DNA of 46,407 bases from Streptomyces roseolus (GTDB taxonomy: Bacteria; Actinomycetota; Actinomycetes; Streptomycetales; Streptomycetaceae). The notes beneath the pieces were generated by a model. It was not told the DNA's origin. It saw nothing but the letters and a program-made list of their open reading frames with translations, and ran no database searches. The stretch's first letter is position 1, and every line of letters starts with the position of its first letter. Shown piece by piece: positions 8,701-15,923 of this stretch. The translations under genes were made by a program, and so were the position numbers. Location of the stretch: positions 1-46,407 of the forward strand of contig NZ_BMTV01000046.1 in NCBI RefSeq assembly GCF_014649855.1, given 5' to 3'.

Positions 8701-10085
8701 TACGTGGTGACGTTGCCCGCCACGCTCGTGAGCAGGGTGTTGTTCGCGTAGACGTCGTACCCGGTGACGCCGGTGTTGTCCGAGGAGGCGGTCCAGGTGA
8801 GCTTCACCTGGCCCGAGGTCTGCTCCGTGAACGCCAGGTTCGCCGGAGCGGTCGGCGCCTGCGTGTCGCCGGTGTCGCCCTGCCGGGTGACGGCGTTGCT
8901 GTTGCCCGACTGGTTGCCGGCGGCGTCCTTGGCCCGTACGTGGTAGGTGACCGTCTGGCCCGCCGGGCGAGTGTCGGTGTACGTGGTGACGTTGCCGGCC
9001 ACGCTCGTGAGGAGGGTGTTGTTCGCGTAGACGTCGTACCCGGTGACGCCGGTGTTGTCCGAGGAGGCGCTCCAGACCAGCTTCACCTGGCCGGTCGCGG
9101 GCTCGGTGAACGCCAGGTTCGCCGGGGCCGTCGGCGCCTGGGTGTCGCCGGTGGCCGGGCCGTAGACCTCCAGCTCGGAGAGCTGGGCGGCGGGCTGCAC
9201 GGTGTTCGCCGTGACCAGGACCCGGAGGTACCGGGTGGTGGTCGCGCCGAACGGGATCGTGACGGTGTTCTGGGCGGACGGGGCGAACTCGTACGCCTTC
9301 GACGCGGTGAGGTCGGTGAAGTCCGTGCCGTTGTCGCTGCTCTGGACCTTCAGGGTCTGGCTGCGGGCGCCCCAGCCGTCGGGCAGGCGCAGGACGACGC
9401 GGTCGGCACGCACGGAGGAGCCGAGGTCCACCCGGAGCCACTGGGGCAGCTCGTTGTTCCGGCTCTCCCAGTAGGTGGCCTTGTTGCCGTCGTTGGCGTT
9501 GCCCGCCGCGTACACCTCGGTGTGGCTGCTCGCGGTCAGGGTCCTGCCCGCGGCGAGGTTCGCGGAGGTGCCGTCGGCGCCGTGCACCTCCAGCTCGGAG
9601 AGCTGGGCGGCCTGCCAGCCGGTGTTGGCGGTGATGTCGACGCGGACGAAGCGGGTCTGGGCGGCCGGGAAGCTCACCGTGACCGTGTTGCCGGCGCCCG
9701 GGGTGAAGGCGTACGTGGCCGAGCTCTTCAGGGTGCTGAAGCTGGTGCCGTCGGCGCTGCCCTGGATCGAGAGCGTCTGGTTGCGGCTCTCCCAGTTCGC
9801 CGGGAGCTTCAGGACGACCTCGTCGACGCGGGTGCTCGTCCCGAGGTCGGTCTGGACCCACTGCGGCAGGTTCGATCCGGAGCTCTGCCAGTACGTCGCC
9901 TGGTTGCCGTCGGTGACGTGCCCGGCGCCGTACTCGGGCAGGGCGCCGCTGGCCGACGCGGGATCTCCCAGTGCGATGTTGGGGCCTCCGGCCGCCTGTG
10001 CGGTCATGAGGGGACCGCCCAGCGCCAGCAGGCTCGTCGCGATCACGGCGCTCATGCTCCGTGATCTCCGGTTGTGCGGTTTCAT
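5796..10085 (-). CDS. GH87 alpha-1,3-glucanase, secreted, 1429 aa
   Basis: A very large secreted hydrolase. The ATG at 10085 (GAGGACAG upstream) gives a signal peptide MKPHNRRSRS...MTAQA cut near residue 31. Domains in order are two F5/8-type C (discoidin-like) modules (about 33-175 and 180-315), two almost identical fibronectin type III modules, a third F5/8-type module, two CARDB modules, a CBM6/35-like module starting at YEAEDG, and a C-terminal right-handed beta-helix catalytic domain of about 400 residues. The catalytic domain carries the GH87 signature ADGIN...GDD, giving Asp1191, Asp1214 and Asp1215. This spacing (23 and 24) matches the catalytic Asp trio of characterised GH87 alpha-1,3-glucanases. 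Family members cleave alpha-1,3-glucan (mutan, fungal wall glucan) or nigeran. The carbohydrate-binding modules suggest attachment to insoluble glucan. Exact specificity cannot be told. Confidence 0.88.
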   Translation of the reverse strand: MKPHNRRSRSMSAVIATSLLALGGPLMTAQAAGGPNIALGDPASASGALPEYGAGHVTDGNQATYWQSSGSNLPQWVQTDLGTSTRVDEVVLKLPANWESRNQTLSIQGSADGTSFSTLKSSATYAFTPGAGNTVTVSFPAAQTRFVRVDITANTGWQAAQLSELEVHGADGTSANLAAGRTLTASSHTEVYAAGNANDGNKATYWESRNNELPQWLRVDLGSSVRADRVVLRLPDGWGARSQTLKVQSSDNGTDFTDLTASKAYEFAPSAQNTVTIPFGATTTRYLRVLVTANTVQPAAQLSELEVYGPATGDTQAPTAPANLAFTEPATGQVKLVWSASSDNTGVTGYDVYANNTLLTSVAGNVTTYTDTRPAGQTVTYHVRAKDAAGNQSGNSNAVTRQGDTGDTQAPTAPANLAFTEQTSGQVKLTWTASSDNTGVTGYDVYANNTLLTSVAGNVTTYTDSRPAGQTVTYHVRAKDAAGNQSGNSNSVTRNGSGSTGSNLAVGKAISASSTVHSFVAANANDNNTGTYWEGAGGSYPNTLTVKLGANADLDRLVLKLSPDTAWGARTQTVEVLGREQNATGFTSLVPAKSYAFDPAGGNTATVPVTARVADVQLRFTANSGSSAGQLAEFQVIGVPAPNPDLEVIGLTTTPAAPVESDQITVSATVRNSGPAAAPASAVALRLGGTKVATAQVGALAAGAQTTVSASVGAREAGSYELSAVADEANAVVEQNETNNTHTSPTPLVVKAVTSPDVVTASVTTTPSSPTAGDTVSFRATVRNQGNQATSAGSHGVTLNLLDKQGATVRTLTGSYSGSLAAGASTVVNLGPWTAADGSYTVRTVLADDAGELPVKRVNNSSSQPLFVGRGANMPYDTYEAEDGTPGGGATVVGPNRTVGDIAGEASGRKAVNLDATGEYVEFTTRASTNTLVTRFSVPDAPGGGGTDSTINVYVDGVFKKALPLTSKYAWLYGAETAPGNAPSAGGPRHIYDEAHLMLGETVPAGSRIRLQKDAANTAANYAIDFVDLEQVAPVANPDPAAYAVPAGFGQQDVQNALDKVRMDSTGKLVGVYLPPGDYQTSSKFQVYGKPVQVVGAGPWYTKFHAPAAQNNTDVGFRAEAAAKGSSFRGFAYFGNYTSRIDGPGKVFDFANVTDMEIDDIWTEHMVCLYWGANTDRITIKNSRIRNMFADGINMTNGSTDNHVVNNDARATGDDSFALFSAIDAGGADMKNNVYENLTSTLTWRAAGVAVYGGYSNTFRNIHIADTLVYSGVTISSLDFGYAMNGFGTEPTTLENISIVRSGGHFWGNQTFPGMWLFSASKVFQGIRVNHVDIVDPTYSGIMFQTNYVGGQPQFPIKDTVLTDISVTGARRSGDAWDAKSGFGLWANEMPESGQGPAVGEVTFNGLRMSGNAVDVRNTTSTFKINVNP
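8616..9156 (-). repeat. tandem FN3-coding duplication, 279-bp period
   Basis: Two consecutive copies of about 93 codons encode fibronectin type III modules (QAPTAPANLAFTE...TYHVRAKDAAGNQSGNSN). The copies differ at only a few bases, including at silent sites, which points to a recent internal duplication or homogenisation. The second GH87 protein lacks both FN3 modules. Confidence 0.85.
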
Positions 10086-10220
10086 CTGTCCTCGATCCGT
10101 GGGCTGCGTGGTTTTCGTGCTGCGAAGGCGGGCTTCTCGCTTCGTCGCGGCGTACGACGGCACGCCGAAGGCCCCGTGCGAGGGGTGGGCCACGGGGTGT
10201 CACGGGAAGCGCTGGGGGGT

Positions 10221-10250
10221 GGGGTCCGGCCGCCGCCGCGGCCGGACCCC
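10221..10250 (-). terminator. hairpin terminator after GH87 gene 2
   Basis: GGGGTCCGGCCGC (10221-10233) and GCGGCCGGACCCC (10238-10250) form a perfect 13-bp stem with a 4-nt loop, about 33 bp beyond the stop codon of the second glucanase gene and upstream of the first one's start. Confidence 0.75.
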
Positions 10251-10283
10251 GTGGTCAGGGCGCCCTGGGCGCCGCTGCCGGAA

Positions 10284-13200
10284 TTACGGGTTGTCGATGA
10301 CGAACTGGGACCCGGGCTCGACGAGGATGTCGCCCTCGGCCGAGTCGGTGATCGTCACGTTCGACAGGGTGGCGCTGCCGCGGGCGCCGCTCATCGCGAG
10401 GATGCCGGAGCCGTTGTTCGACTTGTCGATGCGGACGTTGGTGATCCTGACGTTCGGCATCTCACCGCCACCGGTCTTGAACTGGATGCCGTCGTAGGTC
10501 GAGTCGACGATGTCCGTGTCCTTGATGGTGACGCCCGGAATGGGCTGGCCCTGGGCGAACAGGGTGATGGCGCCGAACTCCTGGTCCTCGTTCCAGAACG
10601 CTCCGCCCGTGCGGTACAGGGCGTTGTTGGAGATGAGGGTCTGTCCGGAGAAGGGCAGCGGGTCGTGGTCGGTGGCCAGCATGATGCCGGGGTAGTTCAT
10701 GGTGTCGGCGATGATGTTGTTCTCGATGGTGTTGCCGAAACCGCCGTAGACCGCGATGCCGTTGGCCCGCCAGGGGAGCTGGATCGTGTTGTTGCGGAAG
10801 TGGTTGTTGGAGCCGACGTCCACCGAGGTGTCCTTGACGTACTTGCTGGCCCAGACGGCCAGCGCGTCGTCACCGTTGTTGCGGAAGGACGAGTTGTAGA
10901 CGGTGGAGTTGCGGGTGCCGTTGGCGAAGTTGATGCCGTCGGCGTACGTGTTGCGGATCCGCATGCCGCTGAACTCGACGCCGTCGCCGGGACCCCACAG
11001 CTCGGGGATGTTGGTGTAGTCGCGGCCGGCCCAGACGCCGACGTTGGCGTGCTCGATCCAGACGTTGCTGATCTTGGTGCCCTTGCCGAACCGCCCGTTG
11101 AGACCGACGCCGCCCTCCTGGTTGCCGTCGCCGCCCCGGATGGTGCCGGAGCCGAAGATGGCGATGTCGGAGATCTGCGTGTTGTGGTCGATGTCGAAGC
11201 CGAAGTTGCCCTCGTGCGGGTGGTTGATGCCGCCCGCCTGGTGCGGCGGGGTCAGCGTGTAGAGCTGCGAGTGCCACATGCCGGCGCCCCGGATCGTCAC
11301 GTCACGGATGCCGACCGTGTTGTAGGTCCCCCGGTTCAGCGGGTCGTCGGTCAGGATCTTCTGCTCCTGGCGCCACTGGCCCGCCGGGATCCACACGCAG
11401 GGGATCTCGCCCTTCTGGTCGGCGGTCACCGCGCGCTGGATCGCGTCGGTGTCGTCGAGGCCGTCGTTGGGCACCGCGCCGTAGTTCGTGATCGAGACGC
11501 AGCCGGCCGGCTGGGCCGCCGGGGGAGCGACCTGCTCCAGGTCGATCAGGTCGATGATGTAGAAGGAGGCGGTGTCACCGGCGTCCCGCTGGAGCCGGAA
11601 CTTCGTGCCGGCGGGGTAGGACCGCGTCAGCAGCGCATGGGACTCGTCGAACAGGCGGCGGGCGTCGCTTCCCGGCGTGTTGCTGAGCCCCTCCGGGTCG
11701 TCGGTGGTGCCGTAGAGCCAGCTGTGCTTGGAGGAGAGCGTCAGCTTCCGCACGAACTGGCCGTCGGCGTACAGGCTCAGCGTGGCTTCCCGCCCGCCGC
11801 CGCCGGGGGCGTCGGGGATCGAGTTGCGCACGACGATGGAGTTGGCGGCGTTGGTGGAGGTGAACTCCACATGTTCGCCGGTGGAGTCGAGCCGGACCGA
11901 CTTGCGGCCGGACGACTCGGTGGCGAAGTTGGTGTGGCCGAAGGTCCGCTTGGCGTCGGCGGTGAGCAGGGTGCCCTGGTAGCGGGCGTCCTCCGCCTCG
12001 TACTCCGTGTACGGCACGGCGGCGCCCCGGCCCACGACGAGCGAGCGGCTGAAGACGTTGTTGTTCTCGTTGGTCTCGGCCACGGTCGCGGTGGCGTCGG
12101 CCGTCGCGGTGAGGGTGACTCCACCGTTCGCCGCGGTCCAGGTTCCGGAGATCGGCACGGTGACCGACTGACCGGCGGCGACCGCGGGGGTGGTGCCGTT
12201 CAGGGTGGTGGTGCCGGCGGCGAGGCGGGTGACGGTCCCCGCGGGGACACCGGTGGTGCCCCGGTTCTGGACCGTGGCGGTGAAGGAGACCTGCGCGCCG
12301 ACCGCCGGGGAGGACGGGTTCGGGGTGATCGCGGTGACCGTCAGGTCCGGGCCGGGGGCCTGGCCGACGACCAGCTTGGAGGAGCCGGTCCGGCTGTTGT
12401 TGGTGTCGTCCTGCTCCACGACGGCGTTCGCCGGGTCGACGACCGCGGACACGGTGTAACTGCCCATGGCCTTCTTGCCGACGGGGATCCTGACGGTCGT
12501 GGAGGCGCCGGCGGCGAGCGCGCCGACCTGCGCCGTACCCGCCACGGCGCCTTCGAGGCTCACGTTCACCGAGGTGGCCGGCGAGGCGGCGGTCCCGGCG
12601 TTGCGGACGGTCGCGCTCACCTCGACGGGGTCCGTCTCCGAGGGGGAGGAGGGGGTCCACCCGAGGTCGGTGACGGTGAGGTCCGGGTTCGGTGCGGCGG
12701 CGCCCACCACCTCGAACTCGGCGACCTGGGCACCGGGAGCGCCGCTGTTGGCGAAGAACCTCACCTGCACGTCGGCGTACCGGCCGGTCACCGGGATGGT
12801 GACCGTGTTGCCGCCGGAGGACGGGCTGAACGCGTAGTCGGCGCGGGCCTTGAGCGAGGTGAAACCGGACGCGGACTGCTCGCGTCCGAGCACCTCGACG
12901 GCCTGGGTCCGCGGGCCCCACGCCTGGTCGGGGTTGAGCTTGATCCGGACGGCCTCGACGTCGGCGTTGGCCCCGAGCTTCGCCGTCAGGGTCGCGGGGA
13001 AGCCGGCCGACTCCCAATAGGTCGCGGTGTTCCCGTCGTTGGCGTTGGCCGCTGTGTACGACTGGGTGAACGACGAGGCCTCGATCGGCTTGCCGCGCGC
13101 CAGATCGGTGCCGTTCGGCGGCGGGTCGACCGGGCCGCCGTCGTCCTCGCCGAAGACCTCCAGCTCGGAGAGCTGGGCGGCGTTCCACCCGGTGTTCGCC

Positions 13201-13655
13201 GCCACCTGCACGCGGATGAAGCGGGCCGTGGTCGCGGTGACGGGGATGCTGACGGTGTTGGCGTTCGCCGGGTCGAAGGTGCGCGCCCCCGATCCGGCCA
13301 GCGCGGCGAACGAGGACCCGTCCGTGCTGCCGAGCACGCTCAGCGTCTGGACGCGGGAGCCCCAGGAGGCGGGCAGCTTCAGCGCGACCCGGTCGACCTC
13401 GGTGCTCGCGCCCAGGTCGACCTGCACCCACTGCGGAAACGCGCCGTTCGGACCCTCCCAGTAGGACGCCTGGCTCCCGTCCGTCACATGGCCGGCGACG
13501 TAACCGCCGTTCGTGCCGCCCGCGCTCGCGGGCTTGCCCAGGGCCAGGTTGGGGCCCTCCGCGGCGTGGGCGGGAGCGGGGAGCATCCCCACGCCCATCA
13601 GCCCCGCCATCACCGAGCCGACGATCACTCGCCGCCCGTGATTTCTCAATCGCAT
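10284..13655 (-). CDS. GH87 alpha-1,3-glucanase, secreted, 1123 aa
   Basis: A second secreted GH87 enzyme. The ATG at 13655 (AAGAGGA upstream) gives the signal peptide MRLRNHGRRVIVGS...PAHA, and the mature protein begins EGPNLALGKPAS, closely resembling its neighbour. Modules in order are two F5/8-type C domains, two CARDB domains, a CBM6/35-like domain (YEAEDARYQG...) and the beta-helix catalytic domain. There are no FN3 modules. The catalytic motif ADGINFANG...NNGDD gives Asp906, Asp929 and Asp930, the same spacing as in the other copy. The catalytic domains are clearly diverged, so this is an old paralogue or a separately acquired enzyme with possibly different product pattern or substrate (alpha-1,3-glucan versus nigeran). 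It is likely transcribed alone, since a terminator follows it. Confidence 0.88.
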   Translation of the reverse strand: MRLRNHGRRVIVGSVMAGLMGVGMLPAPAHAAEGPNLALGKPASAGGTNGGYVAGHVTDGSQASYWEGPNGAFPQWVQVDLGASTEVDRVALKLPASWGSRVQTLSVLGSTDGSSFAALAGSGARTFDPANANTVSIPVTATTARFIRVQVAANTGWNAAQLSELEVFGEDDGGPVDPPPNGTDLARGKPIEASSFTQSYTAANANDGNTATYWESAGFPATLTAKLGANADVEAVRIKLNPDQAWGPRTQAVEVLGREQSASGFTSLKARADYAFSPSSGGNTVTIPVTGRYADVQVRFFANSGAPGAQVAEFEVVGAAAPNPDLTVTDLGWTPSSPSETDPVEVSATVRNAGTAASPATSVNVSLEGAVAGTAQVGALAAGASTTVRIPVGKKAMGSYTVSAVVDPANAVVEQDDTNNSRTGSSKLVVGQAPGPDLTVTAITPNPSSPAVGAQVSFTATVQNRGTTGVPAGTVTRLAAGTTTLNGTTPAVAAGQSVTVPISGTWTAANGGVTLTATADATATVAETNENNNVFSRSLVVGRGAAVPYTEYEAEDARYQGTLLTADAKRTFGHTNFATESSGRKSVRLDSTGEHVEFTSTNAANSIVVRNSIPDAPGGGGREATLSLYADGQFVRKLTLSSKHSWLYGTTDDPEGLSNTPGSDARRLFDESHALLTRSYPAGTKFRLQRDAGDTASFYIIDLIDLEQVAPPAAQPAGCVSITNYGAVPNDGLDDTDAIQRAVTADQKGEIPCVWIPAGQWRQEQKILTDDPLNRGTYNTVGIRDVTIRGAGMWHSQLYTLTPPHQAGGINHPHEGNFGFDIDHNTQISDIAIFGSGTIRGGDGNQEGGVGLNGRFGKGTKISNVWIEHANVGVWAGRDYTNIPELWGPGDGVEFSGMRIRNTYADGINFANGTRNSTVYNSSFRNNGDDALAVWASKYVKDTSVDVGSNNHFRNNTIQLPWRANGIAVYGGFGNTIENNIIADTMNYPGIMLATDHDPLPFSGQTLISNNALYRTGGAFWNEDQEFGAITLFAQGQPIPGVTIKDTDIVDSTYDGIQFKTGGGEMPNVRITNVRIDKSNNGSGILAMSGARGSATLSNVTITDSAEGDILVEPGSQFVIDNP

Positions 13656-13964
13656 GAAGTCCTCTTGCTTCCTCACCGGCCGGCCGACCGTGCTCTTCAT
13701 GGGGGGGCGGCGGAGCAGGTGAACGTGACGGAGTCCTCGCACGGCGCCTTCCACCCCAAGAAAGGGACATAAAGACGTCAGCAAGTTTTTTTGAGGTATT
13801 CAGTCAATCTTTTGCGACGACCGGGTGACAGGTTTCCGTCAGGTCACCACTTTGTCAACGGGGCAGACATGACTGCCCTGGGGGAGGGGGTGCCCGCCCG
13901 TACGCCGTCACCGCACGTTCTCGTGATCGTGGTGAGGGTGGATCAGGACGCGTGACGCGTCGCC
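13656..13964. other. upstream region of GH87 gene 2
   Basis: This has the upstream region of the second glucanase. An AT-rich patch at about 13770-13815, unusual for this genome, is where I expect the promoter; TTGACT occurs there on the minus strand, but a matching -10 at proper spacing is not clear. No copy of the 18-bp palindrome is present. Confidence 0.4.
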
Positions 13965-14468
13965 GTGAACCGCCCGCTGCCGAGCGGGACCGTGGGGAAG
14001 TTCCGGGCCGGGACGGCCTGGCGGGACGCGCCCGGGCGCTACGGTCCGCGGGTCGCGCCGCATGCGCGTTTCCGCAGGTGGGCGGCGGGCGGGGGCGGGC
14101 GACATCGAGCGGCCGGTGACCGTCGGCCCCATGATCGTCCGGGGGGGGCGTCGGCATGCGGCGGGCCCCGGGGAGGGGCTTCGCGAACCTGCGCTCGGCC
14201 GGTCCGGAGGCGGCCCGACCGGCAAGATCCATCCGGTCTGCGACGGGCGGCCGCTCGCTCGTGGCGTCACGGGCGGCAACCGGGCCCGGCGCGGCGGCGG
14301 GGGAGGCCGCCCGCCGCCCTCGACCGCGAGGCCTGCGAGCACCGTGACGTCGTGGAACGGTGCTTCGACCGCCCCGAGTGATGGCGCGGGATCGCTACGA
14401 GGTGCGACAAGGCCGCCGCGCCCCGCGGAACAGCCGTCGCCCTCGCCTCACTTCTGATGCGGGCGTGA
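13965..14468 (+). pseudogene. decayed IS5-family transposase
   Basis: Fragments of a DDE transposase of the IS5 family (IS427-like) can be read in order across two frames. GTAWRDAPGRYGP..ARFRRWAAGG resembles the usual TGAPWRDLPERYGPW..RFRRW block. GRSGGGPTGKIHPVCDG resembles GRSRGGLTTKIHLACDG. GRPPAALDREACEHRDVVERCF, then an in-frame TGA, then WRGIATRCDKAAA resemble the C-terminal ERCFNRLKQWRGIATRYDK block. The reading frame changes near 14100 and 14313, an internal stretch is deleted, and the first catalytic Asp position reads VGP. It is non-functional. The element's ends could not be identified. Confidence 0.75.
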
Positions 14469-14567
14469 CATGTGACGACGGAAACCACCGCCGGCCCCGG
14501 GGGAAATCGCCCGTCCGGCCCGCGCGGGTCCCGCAGAACCGGGAGAGGACCGTGGGGCAGACCTGGA

Positions 14568-15578
14568 TCAGGCGCCGGCCGGCGGTGCGGTGGAGCCCCG
14601 GACCACGAGCTCCGGCTCGAAGAGCAGCTCACCGGGGTTCGCCTGCGTCCCCTGGATCTGGGCGCACAGGAGGTCGACGGCGGCGCGCCCCATCGCCTCG
14701 ATCGGCTGCCGCACCGTCGACAGGGGCGGCTCGGTGCAGTTCATGAAGGCCGAGTCGTCGAACCCGAGCACGGACACGTCGGCGGGGACGGCGAGTCCCC
14801 GGCGGCGGGCCGCCCTGATGGCGCCCAGGGCCAGGGGGTCGCTCGCGCAGATGACACCGGTCATTCCGCGGTCCCACAGTCGCCCCGCCGCGGCTTGCCC
14901 GCCTTCGAGCGAGAACATCGAGCGCTCCACGGCCTCTTCCGGCAGTACCGTTCCGGCCGCGGCCGCGGCCGTCTGTGCCGCGGTCAGTTTCCGGCGGGAG
15001 GGAATGTGGTCCTCGGGGCCGAGCACCAGCCCGATGCGCTCGTGCCCCAGGGAGGAGAGGTGCCGCCACGCCTGCTCCACCGCGGCGATGTCATCGCAAG
15101 AGACGCAAGGAAAGTCGAGTCCCTCGATGGGCGCGTTGACGAGGACGACGGGGATCTTGCGTTCCGCCAGCTGCCGGTAGTGCTCGTGCGGCGCGTCGGC
15201 CTGCGCGAAGAGGCCTCCCGCGAAGATCACCCCGGACACCTGCTGCTGCAGGAGCAGCTCGACGTAGTCGGCTTCCGAAACGCCGCCCTTGGTCTGCGTA
15301 CAGAGCACCGGCGTGAGCCCCTGCTGTGCCAGGGAGCCGCCGATGACCTCCGCGAAGGCGGGGAAGATGGGGTTCTGCAACTCCGGCAGAACCAGACCCA
15401 CCAGCCTGGCTCGCTCCCCCCGCAGCTGCGTGGGCCGCTCGTAGCCGAGGACGTCCAGCGCACTGAGCACGGACCGGCGGGTGGCCTCGGAGACCCCCGG
15501 CTTGCCGTTGAGAACTCGGCTGACCGTGGCCTCGCTGACCCCCACCTTTTTCGCTACCAGAGCAAGTCGTCGCGTCAC
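14568..15578 (-). CDS. LacI-family transcriptional regulator
   Basis: A 336-residue LacI/GalR-family regulator. The N-terminal helix-turn-helix and hinge are at about 5-46 (LALVAKKVGVSEATVSRVLNGKPGVSEATR), followed by the periplasmic-binding-protein-like effector domain (VGLVLPELQNPIFPAF..., VNAPIEGLDFPCVSCDD). The start is GTG at 15578; the upstream sequence has only a weak Shine-Dalgarno. It is adjacent to and co-oriented with the GH87 and transporter genes, so it most likely represses them until an oligosaccharide is sensed. AACGCAA just upstream of its start matches a half-site of the dyad in the transporter promoter and hints at autoregulation. The effector is unknown. Confidence 0.92.
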   Translation of the reverse strand: MTRRLALVAKKVGVSEATVSRVLNGKPGVSEATRRSVLSALDVLGYERPTQLRGERARLVGLVLPELQNPIFPAFAEVIGGSLAQQGLTPVLCTQTKGGVSEADYVELLLQQQVSGVIFAGGLFAQADAPHEHYRQLAERKIPVVLVNAPIEGLDFPCVSCDDIAAVEQAWRHLSSLGHERIGLVLGPEDHIPSRRKLTAAQTAAAAAGTVLPEEAVERSMFSLEGGQAAAGRLWDRGMTGVICASDPLALGAIRAARRRGLAVPADVSVLGFDDSAFMNCTEPPLSTVRQPIEAMGRAAVDLLCAQIQGTQANPGELLFEPELVVRGSTAPPAGA

Positions 15579-15607
15579 GAACGCAACTCTAGCGCAAAGA
15601 GAGTCAG

Positions 15608-15622
15608 GAAGTTACATACTTC
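15608..15622. promoter_or_regulatory. inverted repeat upstream of lacI-type gene
   Basis: GAAGT-TACAT-ACTTC is a perfect 5-bp inverted repeat in a locally AT-rich spot about 30 bp upstream of the regulator's start, directly followed by CTTGCCAAG. It could be part of the promoter or an operator. It is short, so chance is possible. Confidence 0.35.
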
Positions 15623-15789
15623 TTGCCAAGATTGCAGCGCGACGACACGGGCGCAACGCTCGCGCGCATGCCCCGCCAAGAGCCGCGCCCGCGCCGAGCC
15701 GGGGCGAGGAGCGGGGAACCGCCGGCCCGGGCGCTCGCCCCCGCGGACAGAGATGGAACAGTCCGGGCCCCCTCGCGTCAAGACGTACC

Positions 15790-15827
15790 CGACCTTGGGG
15801 ACCAACGGAACAGCCATTAGCGCTAAG
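15790..15827 (+). repeat. left 38-bp terminal inverted repeat
   Basis: This matches the complement of 24744-24781 except at positions 2 and 3. The inner end is TAAG as in other Tn3-family repeats. Confidence 0.9.
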
Positions 15828-15923
15828 CACTTGATCTTGGTCGTCTAGTACACGTGCTTGACTTGTCGGGGGTGTTCGGCGGAAGATCCACGTTCGTTCG
15901 CTGCGGCTGGTTACGTCCGCGAT

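Noticed and set aside
5622..10064. A 1480-codon open frame on the plus strand opposite a GH87 gene
   Set aside because: It mirrors the codon bias of the real gene; the product is a Val/Gly/Arg-rich string with no domain.
10086..10220. A copy of the 18-bp dyad upstream of GH87 gene 1
   Set aside because: I searched this stretch on both strands and found no match better than isolated 5-base pieces.
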